DNA from: an uncultured Granulosicoccaceae bacterium
GTDB lineage: Bacteria > Pseudomonadota > Gammaproteobacteria > Granulosicoccales > Granulosicoccaceae
Length of the DNA: 64,000 nt
Direction of reading: 5' to 3'
Assembly (NCBI GenBank): GCA_937920585.1
Contig: CAKZSB010000149.1
Span: 1-64,000, forward strand
Positions 26,369 to 36,151 of this stretch are shown one piece after another. The notes under the pieces were generated by a model. That model saw only the letters and a program-made list of their open reading frames with translations. It searched no databases and was not told the DNA's origin. Each line of letters begins with the position of its first letter. The stretch's first letter is position 1. The position numbers and the translations under genes were made by a program.

Positions 26369-26434
26369 AATTTTCCTTGCATGATACTTCGCTGACGACG
26401 GTACAACGAAGTATAAGGTTAGCGAATCAGCAAA

Positions 26435-28360
26435 TCATTGGTTGAGCTGATCGAGTACAGCCTGAAATGGAATGGCCTCCGCCACACCAAAAAGTGCCGC
26501 GCTGGTCAGTTTAGCGCGCCCGATGGCGGGCGAAGATACGCCACACAGAACCCGCGCAAGTTCCACATTTGAACGCAATACTGCAGGCTTTGCCAGCTGC
26601 AATTGCCGCGCCTGCTCAATCACAGCAGGCTCAAGCGTGATTGCTGCCAATTCGTTTAACTGCACAGGCTTGCGCTGTCTACACCAGCTACAGTGACCGC
26701 AAGGTTGCTCAAGCGGGTTTTCAAAACGCGCCGACAGGGCCGACGACTGACAGCCATCGAGCAGAATCCAGTCCAATACCTGTTGCAATCGACCCAATTC
26801 ACGCTGCTCGCGTTGCGCAGCGGCCTCGATCAGTTCCTGCGCGAACGTCTGATTTGACTCGGGTCGTCGCTCAATACGATAACGGTTGCGGACACCCGAC
26901 ACTTTCACTTCCAGCAAGCCAATCTCGCCGAGGTAATCAAGTGCATCCACCAGCCGCTTTCTCGGCTGCTGCATATTGGCCGCAGCTTCGTCGAGATCGA
27001 TCTTGAACCATATCTTGCTGCGTGTGGATTGACGAAACAGATTGCCGAGAAATTCACGCCGATCACCGTCGAACTGTTGCAGGATCTCGGCAGAACTCTT
27101 TAAAGGTTTGAATTGATAATCTGAATAAAACGGCGTGCCACCCGTAAGATAGCCATTTAGCTCGAGGCCGGTCAGCAGGGTTCGCAACACCAGTGGCCTG
27201 ATGTCGCACTGGCGAGATAGTTCAAATAATGAGATGTCGAAGTCTTGTGGGTGACTGAAAATTGCCTCCACAAAACTATGAATTGCTGCTGCCGCCGGTG
27301 TATCGCCATAGATAAAATTCTGCAGCGGAATAACATCTTCCGCGCAGGCAAAAAGGTGGCAGATCGAATTTTCGCCATCGCGCCCGGCGCGGCCGATTTC
27401 CTGCGAGTAGTTTTCGAGACTTTTCGGCAGATTGTAGTGATAGACGTATCGAATATCGGATTTGTCTATGCCCATGCCAAAGGCGATAGTCGCAACAACG
27501 ATCGCAGTGTCGGACTGAATGAACCACTCCTGCACTTCACTGCGCTCATGATCCTTCATGCCGGCATGATAGTGGCGCGAAGCGTGACCCGCATTGGCCA
27601 GCAGTTCAGCCACGCGCTCGGCTGTTTTCTGCAACGTGACGTAGACAATCGCCGGCCCCTTCGGACGCGCTGCCATCTGCTCCAGACAGTAACTGTCTCT
27701 GCTCGTCGGGGTTAGCGCTGTTGCGTGCAGTGCAAGATTCGCACGGTAAAATCCGGTGTTAACGGTACACTCAGGCGTAATTTCGAAAACGCGGCAGATG
27801 TCATCGAGCACCGCACGGGTGGCAGTAGCGGTGAGGGCCAGTACGCGTTCAGCCTGTATGGATTTGGCAAACTGCACCAGCTTGAGATAGTCGGGGCGAA
27901 AGTTATGCCCCCACTCCGAGATGCAATGCGCCTCGTCGATCGCAAACAGGGCGATGCGTCGCTGCGCGATGGCATGGCGAAATCGCTCGTTGTTAAAACG
28001 TTCCGGAGCCACATACAACAAGCGCAATTCGCCGCTGCGAATCTCCCCCATCACCTGTCGGTAGCCCTCCAGATCGAGGCTTGAATCCAGACGCCGGGCA
28101 ACGATTCCACGCGCGGCCAGCGCATCGATCTGATCCTTCATCAAGGCGATCAACGGCGACACAACGATGGTAAGCCCTTCGAGCAACAGTGCCGGTAACT
28201 GGTAACACAGCGATTTGCCACCGCCGGTCGGGAACACGGCAGCGGCGGATTTCCCTTCCAGCAGGTGTGCGATCACGTCGCGCTGTCCGGGCCTGAACTG
28301 ATCGAATCCAAAATACTTTTGCAGCGCCGCTGGCGCGGCTTCCGGCAGGTTTACTTCCAC
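26435..28360 (-). CDS. recQ: ATP-dependent DNA helicase RecQ
   Basis: About 641 residues. Helicase motifs: KYFGFDQFRPGQRDVI (motif 0), TGGGKSLCYQLP (Walker A), FAIDEAHCISEWGHNFRPDY (DEAH plus RecQ loop), SQEIGRAGRDG (motif VI). The C-terminal part has winged-helix character and a late Cys cluster (CGHCSWC) that may bind zinc; no HRDC domain is obvious. I chose GTG 28360 because AGGAG stands eight bases before it; the GTG at 28369 overlaps that Shine-Dalgarno. It unwinds DNA in recombination and replication repair. It lies 28 nt downstream of lysS and could be co-transcribed. Confidence 0.92.
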   Translation of the reverse strand: MEVNLPEAAPAALQKYFGFDQFRPGQRDVIAHLLEGKSAAAVFPTGGGKSLCYQLPALLLEGLTIVVSPLIALMKDQIDALAARGIVARRLDSSLDLEGYRQVMGEIRSGELRLLYVAPERFNNERFRHAIAQRRIALFAIDEAHCISEWGHNFRPDYLKLVQFAKSIQAERVLALTATATRAVLDDICRVFEITPECTVNTGFYRANLALHATALTPTSRDSYCLEQMAARPKGPAIVYVTLQKTAERVAELLANAGHASRHYHAGMKDHERSEVQEWFIQSDTAIVVATIAFGMGIDKSDIRYVYHYNLPKSLENYSQEIGRAGRDGENSICHLFACAEDVIPLQNFIYGDTPAAAAIHSFVEAIFSHPQDFDISLFELSRQCDIRPLVLRTLLTGLELNGYLTGGTPFYSDYQFKPLKSSAEILQQFDGDRREFLGNLFRQSTRSKIWFKIDLDEAAANMQQPRKRLVDALDYLGEIGLLEVKVSGVRNRYRIERRPESNQTFAQELIEAAAQREQRELGRLQQVLDWILLDGCQSSALSARFENPLEQPCGHCSWCRQRKPVQLNELAAITLEPAVIEQARQLQLAKPAVLRSNVELARVLCGVSSPAIGRAKLTSAALFGVAEAIPFQAVLDQLNQ

Positions 28361-28388
28361 AACGAACACTCCTGATTTAGATATCTGT

Positions 28389-29900
28389 TCACCCCGATGG
28401 ATCGTGCGAGTGCTCGGCGCGCATATGCGGGAACAAAATCACATCGCGAATCGATGGTGAACCGGTGAACAACATGACCAGCCGGTCGATGCCAATGCCC
28501 TCGCCGGCTGTGGGCGGCATACCGTACTCAAGCGCCCGGATGTAGTCTGCATCATAATGCATCGCCTCATCATCCCCGGCGTCCAGATTTGCGACCTGAT
28601 CCCGGAATCGTGCGGCCTGATCTTCGGCGTCATTCAATTCCGAAAAGCCGTTGGCAATCTCGCGTCCGCCGACAAAGAACTCGAATCGATCGGTGACCTG
28701 CGGGTTGTCGTCGTTGCGTCTGGCCAGCGGCGACACCTCGGCCGGATAGGCCGTGATGAAGGTGGGATCAGTGAGGCGATGCTCTACGGTCGCTTCAAAA
28801 ATTTCGGTTTGCAGTTTGCCCACACCCCAGTTTTCTTTTACCGCAATACCCTTGTTGCGCGCGATAGACTGCATCGCGGCCAACTCCTCTATATCGCCCG
28901 CGTAAATATCCGGGTTGTACCGAATGATCGCATCGGCCATGGTCAGCCGCTCGAATGGCTTGGCGAAATCGTAACTCTCCTCGCCTTCAGTCGACTCAAT
29001 CGTGGTAGTGCCGATGACCTTTTCGGCAATCTCCCGCAACAGGGTTTCAGTGAGATCCATCAAGTCGTTGTAATCGGCGTAGGCCTGATAGAACTCGAGC
29101 ATGGTGAATTCCGGATTGTGCCGAGTCGATAAACCTTCGTTGCGAAAGTTTCGGTTAATTTCGAACACGCGCTCAAAGCCCCCGACCACCAGGCGCTTTA
29201 GATAGAGTTCTGGCGCGATGCGCAGATAGAGGTCCATATCCAGCGCGTTGTGATGGGTGATGAATGGCCGCGCCGCCGCACCGCCGGGAATCACCTGCAT
29301 CATCGGGGTTTCAACCTCGATGTAGTTGCGGGCGTTGAAAAACTCGCGAATATACTGAACGATTGCGGCACGCGTGCGAAAGGTATCGCGCACCTGCTCG
29401 TTCATGATCATATCCAGGTAGCGCTGCCGATAACGCTGTTCGGTGTCGGTCAATCCATGCCATTTCTCGGGCAGCGGTCGCAGTGATTTAGTCAGCAAAC
29501 GGACGGCGGATACCTTGATCGTCAACTCGCCGGTTTTGGTAAAAAACAGCTTGCCTTCCACGCCGAGCATATCGCCAACATCCAGTTGCTTGAAAGCCGC
29601 ATAGGCGTCTTCACCAACAGCAGCCCCCTGCAAAAACAACTGGATCTTGCCGGAGGAATCCTGCAACTGGGCAAAACTTGCCTTGCCCATCACGCGCTTG
29701 GCCATCAAACGGCCGGCGACACTGACCTTCTCTTCGTTGCTGTCGAAGTACTCGCGATCGCGGTGCTGGTGCTCCTCGAGAATATCGAACGCCAGGTGGG
29801 CCGGTTTAAAATCATTCGGAAACGCCGGGCCACGCTCGCGAATTGCATTGAGCTTTTCACGCCGCTGGGCGATCAGCTGGTTTTCTTCATCGTTTGACAT
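28389..29900 (-). CDS. lysS: Lysyl-tRNA synthetase, class II
   Basis: 503 residues. An N-terminal OB-fold anticodon domain ([23 protein letters not shown]) is followed by the class II core: motif 2 in [15 protein letters not shown] and motif 3 in [13 protein letters not shown]. Length matches bacterial LysS. It charges tRNA-Lys. It follows prfB and precedes recQ on the same strand, the recJ-prfB-lysS order seen in xanthomonads and relatives. Confidence 0.97.
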   Translation of the reverse strand: MSNDEENQLIAQRREKLNAIRERGPAFPNDFKPAHLAFDILEEHQHRDREYFDSNEEKVSVAGRLMAKRVMGKASFAQLQDSSGKIQLFLQGAAVGEDAYAAFKQLDVGDMLGVEGKLFFTKTGELTIKVSAVRLLTKSLRPLPEKWHGLTDTEQRYRQRYLDMIMNEQVRDTFRTRAAIVQYIREFFNARNYIEVETPMMQVIPGGAAARPFITHHNALDMDLYLRIAPELYLKRLVVGGFERVFEINRNFRNEGLSTRHNPEFTMLEFYQAYADYNDLMDLTETLLREIAEKVIGTTTIESTEGEESYDFAKPFERLTMADAIIRYNPDIYAGDIEELAAMQSIARNKGIAVKENWGVGKLQTEIFEATVEHRLTDPTFITAYPAEVSPLARRNDDNPQVTDRFEFFVGGREIANGFSELNDAEDQAARFRDQVANLDAGDDEAMHYDADYIRALEYGMPPTAGEGIGIDRLVMLFTGSPSIRDVILFPHMRAEHSHDPSG

Positions 29901-29987
29901 GGTGTTCCATTTTGCCGCTGAGCGGCCGGTTTTGTACTGGCTAAAACCCTGCAGCGTGTCAGTCAGATCGACGCCGCCGGGTGTGCA

Positions 29988-31083
29988 TCAGAGTCCGCTC
30001 TTGAGACTGGCCTCAATGAATTGATCGAGACTGCCATCGAGCACCGCCTGGGTGTTGCCGGTCTCCACGTTAGTGCGCAGGTCCTTGATACGAGATTGAT
30101 CGAGCACGTAGTTGCGAATCTGGCTGCCCCAGCCAATATCGGATTTGCTGTCTTCTAGTTCCTGCTGATCGCCGCGTCGCTTCTGCATCTCGAGTTCGTA
30201 CAACTTGGCCTTGAGCTGCTTCATCGCCTGATCCTTATTCTTGTGCTGCGAGCGATCATTCTGGCACTGCACCACTACACCCGATGGCGCGTGGGTAATG
30301 CGCACCGCAGATTCCGTCCGGTTAACGTGCTGACCACCAGCGCCTGACGCGCGATAGACATCGATGCGAAGATCGGCGGGATTGATTTCGATCTCTACAC
30401 TGTCGTCGATCTCCGGGGCGACAAACACGGCAGCGAAAGAGGTGTGGCGGCGACTGCCGGAATCGAACGGCGATTTTCTCACCAGCCGGTGCACACCGGT
30501 TTCGGTTCTCAGCCAGCCAAACGCATACTCGCCCTCGAAGCGCACAGTGGCGGATTTCACCCCGGCAACATCACCCGGCGAGGCCTCCATCAGTTCAGTG
30601 CGAAAGCCATGCGCCTCACCCCAGCGCAGATACATTCGCAGCAGCATCTCGGCCCAGTCCTGCGCTTCAGTGCCGCCCGATCCGGATTGTATATCGACAA
30701 ACGCGTTGTTGCTGTCGTGTTCACCACTGAACATGCGCTGGAATTCCAGCTTGGCAACCTTGACCTCGAGCGCCTCCAGGTCGTGCTCAACCGAGTCGAG
30801 CGTGTCCTGGTCTTCTTCTTCGCGCGCCATTTCAACCAGTTCAGCGGCGTCATCCAGAGCGCTGCCAATCGAGCTTAGCAACTCGACGACGGACTCGAGT
30901 TGCGCGCGCTGTTTGCCTAGCGCCTGGGCGCGTTCGGGTTCATTCCAGATCGCCGGATCTTCGAGCTCCATCTGCACTTCTTCAAGTTGCTCGCGCTTGG
31001 TGTCGTAGTCAAAGATACCCCCTCAGCGCTTCACCGCGCTCCCGAAGTTCTTCGATCTTGTTTATTGCGGGATTAATTTCCAT
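29988..31083 (-). CDS. prfB: Peptide chain release factor 2 with programmed +1 frameshift
   Basis: Begins ATG 31083; the first 24 codons end AGG GGG TAT CTT followed by TGA at 31011-31009. The internal SD (AGGGGG) plus CTT-TGA-C is the classic autoregulatory site: low RF2 lets ribosomes slip +1 on CTT and continue from GAC at 31010. After the shift the frame runs to 29988, giving about 364 residues. The stop-codon tripeptide is SPF (in RKSPFDSG) and the GGQ motif is in [14 protein letters not shown]. It terminates translation at UGA and UAA, which matters here because the host apparently decodes one UGA as selenocysteine. Confidence 0.97.
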
Positions 31084-31154
31084 TGCTTGTCGCAGCTGAT
31101 GATTGACCAAATTCCTGCATTTTAGCGCGTGGCGCGGTCCACCGCAGATTAACT

Positions 31155-32906
31155 TCAGCCACCCGCGAGCTGTTCGTCATCAGCGGGGGTCATATACTGA
31201 ACGCCAAGCTGCAGCGATTCGCTGCCAGAGTAGCGATTGACGCCGAGGCTGAACACCACTCTCCAGCGACGAGCCAGCGCCGCATCGACGCGACGATTAA
31301 ATGCGATCGCAGCCAGCTCGCGCGTGCCGTCACAGCGCTTTAGACGCAATCGCGAATGATTGCTGCCGACCGGACGCACGTCGGTGATTTCAAAAGTGTC
31401 GTCGAATAGCGGGGCTGGAAACCCCTGCCCCCACGGCTGCAGAAATTCGAGTTCACGGGCGCTGTCGAGATTGAAATCAGCATCGTCAAGCGCACCGTCG
31501 GTCAGCCATTCACGTTGCGGCAGGCTGCCCTGCAACACTCGTGTCACCTCGCGCCGGAAACTGGTGTCGAACAGCTGCAGGTCGCGTTCGGCAAGGCTTA
31601 AGCCCGCGGCCATGGCGTGGCCACCAAATTTCTTCAGCAAGCCCGGTGTGGTGGCGGCGATGGCGCTGAGTATGTCGCGCAGATGGACGCCGGGAATGGA
31701 ACGCCCCGAGCCTTTCAACTCTCCGCTGGCAGTTCTGGCAAACGCAAAGACCGGTCGATTGCAGTGCTCGCGAATTCGGCCGGCCACGATGCCAACGACA
31801 CCCTCGTGCCAGTCTTCACGGTACAGGCTGATCGCCTCGGGAAACTGCTCATCACTGTTTGCATTGAGAATCGCCTCGACCTGCTCAAGCGCCACCTCGC
31901 GCATGCCACTCTCTATTTCGCGCCGCTGCCGGTTGAGGGCGTCGAGCTGGCGCGCGATCGGCGTGGCCTGGCTCTCGCGCTCACTGAGCAGGCAGTTGAT
32001 ACCGATGCTGATGTCTTCGAGACGCCCCGCTGCGTTGAGTCGCGGGCCAATGCAAAAACCCAGGTCCTCGGCGCGTGCGGTCTGGTAATCGCGCCCGGCT
32101 ACAGCGAACAACGCCAGCACTCCGGGACGCGTTCGGCCGGCGCGAATACGGCGCAAGCCCTGCTCAACCAGAATTCGGTTATTGCGATCGAGCGGCACGA
32201 CATCGGCCACTGTGGCGATGGCAACGAGGTCGAGATAGTCCGCCATTACCGGCCGCGCCAGCCGGCGCTGCTCGTACCAGCCCTCGCTGCCGAGCCGGCG
32301 ACAAAGCACCGCCAGCACATAAAAGATAACCCCGGCGCCACACAGATTGTGCCCATCGCTCTGATCGTCTGCACGATTGGGGTTGACCAGCGCATCGGCA
32401 GCGGGAAGTACCTCGGGCGGCAGGTGGTGATCCGTCACCAGCACACTGATGCCAGCGGCCCGTGCTGCTTCAACACCATCATGCGATGCCACGCCATTAT
32501 CGACGGTGACGATAAGATCAGGCTCTCGCGGCAGTGCCAGCTCGACAATCTGCGGTGATAGCCCGTAGCCGAATTCAAAGCGATTGGGTACCAGCCAGTC
32601 GACATGCGCGGCGCCCATCGCGCCCAGCGCGTGCACAGCCAGCGCTGTGCTGGTCGCGCCATCGGCATCGTAGTCGCCGACAATCAGGATGCGTTTGTCT
32701 TGCATGATGGCGTCGCGCAGCAACGCGACAGCGGTATCCAGATCGGCCATGCTGTCAGGCCGCAGCATACCGGCGAGCGCCAGTTGCAGATCCTCAGGGG
32801 ATTGCACATCCCTGGCGGCCAACACGCGGCCGATGAAGCCACACTGGTGCAACTGGCCCGCCAATTGCGCATCGTAATGCCGACGTCGCACGCTGTCACT
32901 CTGCAT
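31155..32906 (-). CDS. recJ: Single-stranded-DNA-specific 5' exonuclease RecJ
   Basis: 583 residues from ATG 32906; the frame also opens from a TTG at 32930. DHH-family motifs: VGDYDADGATSTALAVHAL (motif I), VDNGVASHDGV, VLVTDHHLPPE (DHH), plus the DHHA1 region with GGHAMAAGLSL. It degrades 5' single-strand ends in RecF recombination and mismatch repair. The start overlaps the rpfE-like stop by 11 nt, so the two are coupled. Confidence 0.93.
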   Translation of the reverse strand: MQSDSVRRRHYDAQLAGQLHQCGFIGRVLAARDVQSPEDLQLALAGMLRPDSMADLDTAVALLRDAIMQDKRILIVGDYDADGATSTALAVHALGAMGAAHVDWLVPNRFEFGYGLSPQIVELALPREPDLIVTVDNGVASHDGVEAARAAGISVLVTDHHLPPEVLPAADALVNPNRADDQSDGHNLCGAGVIFYVLAVLCRRLGSEGWYEQRRLARPVMADYLDLVAIATVADVVPLDRNNRILVEQGLRRIRAGRTRPGVLALFAVAGRDYQTARAEDLGFCIGPRLNAAGRLEDISIGINCLLSERESQATPIARQLDALNRQRREIESGMREVALEQVEAILNANSDEQFPEAISLYREDWHEGVVGIVAGRIREHCNRPVFAFARTASGELKGSGRSIPGVHLRDILSAIAATTPGLLKKFGGHAMAAGLSLAERDLQLFDTSFRREVTRVLQGSLPQREWLTDGALDDADFNLDSARELEFLQPWGQGFPAPLFDDTFEITDVRPVGSNHSRLRLKRCDGTRELAAIAFNRRVDAALARRWRVVFSLGVNRYSGSESLQLGVQYMTPADDEQLAGG

Positions 32907-33933
32907 TATCTGACTCGATAAATGTTTCAAACGGTTGGGTTCTGCGCCAGAACTGATGTCGAGCGCGGGCGTTTATCTGCAGCCAGCGCGTGCCTGTCCA
33001 CAGGTTCACCTGGCGCATCCGCGAGGACGACAAATTGCGCCAAAGCGGCTGGAAAATCTGCTGGTCCAGCGAAGCCAGGGTGCGGCTGCGCAGTTGGCCA
33101 TCGCCAGTGTTGACTGCGGTTTGAAAACTGCGATCAGCGATCAATACTGCGGTGTCGGCGCTGAAATTGATTTCATCAGTGGCAGCGGTGGTTGCCGCTG
33201 TGAAGTCCGCCAGACTACGCACGTAGAAATCATCGCTGTAAGCCTTGCGGGTAACTGCATCGGGGGTATGCTCTGGAAGCGCGCCCTCGCCCCACAACCA
33301 AAGCGAATTGACTGGAAGTTTTCCGGCCAGTTCGCGCTGACGGTTGACCGGATGGTCGAATAGAACCATCTGGCACTCGGTCAGCAGTTTCTGCCACTTG
33401 CCGGTGTCGCCACCGACCGCATTGGTATGTGCGATGTTGCGGCCGATAGCAGCAGCAAGAGGCGTACTTTGCAATTCCAGCTTGTCGGTGGTGTGTAAGT
33501 ACCATCGCTGCGCGGCCTGGCAAGACAGGCTTATGCCATCGCCGGCCAGATGATGGTTGAGCGACTCGATCAGCGCGTGGGCCTCGTCTGTGCTAAGTTC
33601 AAGCAGGCCGGGGTCACCAAGCAAAATACTATGCAAATCAATTTGTTGGTACACCGGGTCCGCACGAAACAGCGTTTGGTCGGGATTGCTTGGGTTCTGC
33701 GGTCCAAACTCGATACGATGGCCAAGTTGTGCTGCAGCAGACTCACCGTTTGTTGACCGGACATTGAACCATTCGAGAGCGACTTGCTCAAAAGTGCGGA
33801 CGTCAGGACAAGCGGAGCTTGCCCGGCTCAGTAACCTGCTTATCGCTGGCAGCGAAGCAGTTTCAGTAGCTTGATCAACCGCCTGCAACAATCCGGGCAA
33901 CAACAGACAAACCGACTGCGCGCGCGCGCTCAC
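32896..33933 (-). CDS. rpfE: RpfE-like protein upstream of recJ
   Basis: About 345 residues. No catalytic motif is obvious. The sequence has VCLLLPGLLQ near the start and PVNSLWLWGEGALPEH in the middle, the pattern I associate with the RpfE / phosphoglycerate-mutase-like proteins found just upstream of recJ in xanthomonads and other gammaproteobacteria. Function unknown. The frame stays open upstream to 34074 with an ATG at 33975, whose CATG is shared with the divergent start at 33974; I prefer GTG 33933 because GGGA precedes it. Stop overlaps recJ. Confidence 0.7.
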   Translation of the reverse strand: MSARAQSVCLLLPGLLQAVDQATETASLPAISRLLSRASSACPDVRTFEQVALEWFNVRSTNGESAAAQLGHRIEFGPQNPSNPDQTLFRADPVYQQIDLHSILLGDPGLLELSTDEAHALIESLNHHLAGDGISLSCQAAQRWYLHTTDKLELQSTPLAAAIGRNIAHTNAVGGDTGKWQKLLTECQMVLFDHPVNRQRELAGKLPVNSLWLWGEGALPEHTPDAVTRKAYSDDFYVRSLADFTAATTAATDEINFSADTAVLIADRSFQTAVNTGDGQLRSRTLASLDQQIFQPLWRNLSSSRMRQVNLWTGTRWLQINARARHQFWRRTQPFETFIESDNAE

Positions 33934-33973
33934 GCAATTTCCCACTGATTCAGATTTTGCAGGCTTTAGTGAC

Positions 33974-34663
33974 ATGAACAAGACAAAAATCGTGGTTTTA
34001 CTGGCGGCGGCGGCGTTGATCGCAGCGTTTTTTCTGCTCGATCTCGGGCAGTATCTGTCACTCGATTTTCTCAAGGAAAAACACCAGACTATACTCGATT
34101 TTTACGCCCAGAATCGAGTTCTGACCCTGGCTGGCTTTTTCTTCGGCTATGTCCTTGTCACGGCACTTTCTCTGCCTGGTGCCGCGCTGCTGACGCTCGC
34201 AGCCGGGGCGATTTTCGGTTTTCTGACAGGCCTGATCGTAGTCTCTTTCGCCTCCACGCTCGGCGCCACGCTAGCCTTCCTGGTGTCTCGATTTCTTTTC
34301 AAAGAGACTGTTCAAAGCAAGTTCGGCAATCAGCTGGGCGCAATCAATCGGGGCGTGGAAGAGGAAGGTGCATTTTATTTGTTCACCCTGCGCCTGATTC
34401 CTGCTGTACCCTTCTTTGTGATCAATCTGCTGATGGGCCTGACACCGATAAAAACCGGTATCTATGCGCTGGTCAGCCAGCTGGGCATGCTACCTGGCAC
34501 GGCAGTTTTCGTTAACGCCGGCGCCCAGCTTTCGAAAATCGAATCACTGAGCGACATTCTCTCACCCGGTCTGATCGGCGCGTTCGTGCTGCTCGGCATC
34601 TTCCCCATCGTGGCCAAGAAATTACTGGCCTACTACAAACAGAAAAAGGTCGCTGCACTATGA
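33974..34663 (+). CDS. TVP38/TMEM64 family membrane protein
   Basis: 229 residues of the SNARE-associated/DedA-like VTT family. The N-terminal helix KIVVLLAAAALIAAFFLLDLG precedes the family core, with GFFFGYVLVTALSLPGAALLTLAAGAIFG and, after a charged loop, FTLRLIPAVPFFVINLLMGLTPIKTGIY. Family members are lipid scramblase-related integral proteins. Its stop overlaps the start of the flavoprotein gene by 4 nt; this pairing, often even a fusion, is widespread in bacteria, implying a shared process. Confidence 0.88.
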   Translation: MNKTKIVVLLAAAALIAAFFLLDLGQYLSLDFLKEKHQTILDFYAQNRVLTLAGFFFGYVLVTALSLPGAALLTLAAGAIFGFLTGLIVVSFASTLGATLAFLVSRFLFKETVQSKFGNQLGAINRGVEEEGAFYLFTLRLIPAVPFFVINLLMGLTPIKTGIYALVSQLGMLPGTAVFVNAGAQLSKIESLSDILSPGLIGAFVLLGIFPIVAKKLLAYYKQKKVAAL

Positions 34664-36126
34664 GCGGGCAACATGAAAAACCGCGCCATTTCGACACCAA
34701 CATTATTGTTATCGGGGCGGGCTCCGGCGGGCTGGTAACCGCACTGATCGCCGCAGCGGTTAAAGCGCGTGTCACGCTGATCGAACGACACAAGATGGGC
34801 GGAGACTGCCTGAACACAGGCTGCGTTCCATCCAAAGCCCTGATTCGCTCGGCGAAGTTTCTCTCCGACGTGGCCAATTCGAAAAAGTACGGTGTTCACA
34901 CCGCAAGTGCGGATTTTGATTTCGCCGAGATCATGGAACGTGTGCAAGGCATTATCAAACGCATTGAGCCCCACGATTCGGTCGAGCGATTCACCAGCCT
35001 GGGCGTCGACTGCATTATGGGCGAAGCCAGAATAGTCAGTCCCTGGGCGGTCGAGGTTAATGGCCAGACAATCACAGCACGAAACCTGGTGATCGCGACC
35101 GGCGCGAGCCCGTTTGTGCCGCCGATAAAGGGACTGGATCAAGTCAGCTGGTACAACTCTGACACGCTCTGGGATCTGCGTGAGCAACCCAAACGCATGG
35201 TTGTGCTCGGCGGTGGTCCGATTGGCTGCGAACTTGCGCAGTCGTTCTGCCGCCTCGGCAGCGAGACCTCACTGATCGAAATGTCACCGCGCATCATGAT
35301 TCGCGAGGACGAGGAGATTTCAAGCATGATCCAGCAGCGCTTTGAGGCCGAGTCGATGCAGGTGCTGACCGGCACCCGAGCGGTGGAATGCCGACGCGAT
35401 GGCGATACGCAGTTATTGATTTGCGAACGGGATGGCGAAACGCTGGAGATTCCGTTCGATGGCTTAATGATTGCGATCGGTCGCAAGCCGAACGTCGAGG
35501 GTTTTGGCCTGCAGGAACTTGGCGTAGAACTGCGCAAGAACACCACCGTAGCCACCGACGACTTTCTGCGCACCAACTTCCCCAGTATTCTGGCCGTGGG
35601 CGATGTCACAGGCCCTTACCAGTTTACCCATACCGCTTCGCACCAGGCCTGGTTCGCGGCGGTTAACAGTTTATTTGGTGTGGTTAAAAAATTTCGCGTC
35701 GACTACTCGGTGGTACCGTGGGCCACATTTACCGACCCGGAAGTGGCGCGCGTCGGGCTGAATGAAACTGAAGCGAAAGAGAAGAAGATTCCCCACGAAG
35801 TGACGACCTACGACATCGGCACGATGGATCGTGCGGTGGCGGACAGCGCGGACTTTGGTTTGGTCAAGGTGCTCACCGTGCCGGGTAAAGACAAGATACT
35901 CGGCGCGACCATTGTGGGGGCTCACGCCGGTGACCTGCTGGCTGAGTATGTCTTCGCGATGAAGCACAAGCTGGGTATGAACAAAATACTGGGCACCATC
36001 CACACCTATCCCACCATGGCAGAGGCCAACAAGTTCGCCGCTGGCAACTGGAAGCGCGCCAATGCGCCGCAACGAATACTTGGCTGGGTGGAAAAGTTTC
36101 ACCGCTGGCGGCGCGGCAAACAGTAG
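34660..36126 (+). CDS. FAD-dependent pyridine nucleotide-disulfide oxidoreductase (mercuric-reductase-like)
   Basis: 488 residues. An FAD-binding GAGSGGLVTALIAAAVKARVTLIE is followed by the redox-active disulfide GGDCLNTGCVPSKAL, the NAD(P)-binding GGGPIGCELAQSFCRLG, and the FAD-binding AVGDVTGPYQFTH. The C-terminal dimerisation domain has the family's His-Xxx-Tyr (IHTYPTMAEA), as in lipoamide dehydrogenase-type partners. It lacks the terminal vicinal Cys pair of true MerA, so mercury reduction is unlikely. It is coupled to the TVP38-like gene. Confidence 0.88.
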   Translation: MSGQHEKPRHFDTNIIVIGAGSGGLVTALIAAAVKARVTLIERHKMGGDCLNTGCVPSKALIRSAKFLSDVANSKKYGVHTASADFDFAEIMERVQGIIKRIEPHDSVERFTSLGVDCIMGEARIVSPWAVEVNGQTITARNLVIATGASPFVPPIKGLDQVSWYNSDTLWDLREQPKRMVVLGGGPIGCELAQSFCRLGSETSLIEMSPRIMIREDEEISSMIQQRFEAESMQVLTGTRAVECRRDGDTQLLICERDGETLEIPFDGLMIAIGRKPNVEGFGLQELGVELRKNTTVATDDFLRTNFPSILAVGDVTGPYQFTHTASHQAWFAAVNSLFGVVKKFRVDYSVVPWATFTDPEVARVGLNETEAKEKKIPHEVTTYDIGTMDRAVADSADFGLVKVLTVPGKDKILGATIVGAHAGDLLAEYVFAMKHKLGMNKILGTIHTYPTMAEANKFAAGNWKRANAPQRILGWVEKFHRWRRGKQ

Positions 36127-36151
36127 CCACCGCCCTACGCGCCGGGCAGTA

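Noticed and set aside
31617-32558. 313-residue plus-strand ORF
   Set aside because: It is antisense to recJ, which has all DHH motifs. It has no family resemblance.
34660-36126. Mercuric reductase (merA) call
   Set aside because: The active-site disulfide is there, but the C-terminal Cys pair and N-terminal metal-binding domain of MerA are not, and no mer genes are nearby.
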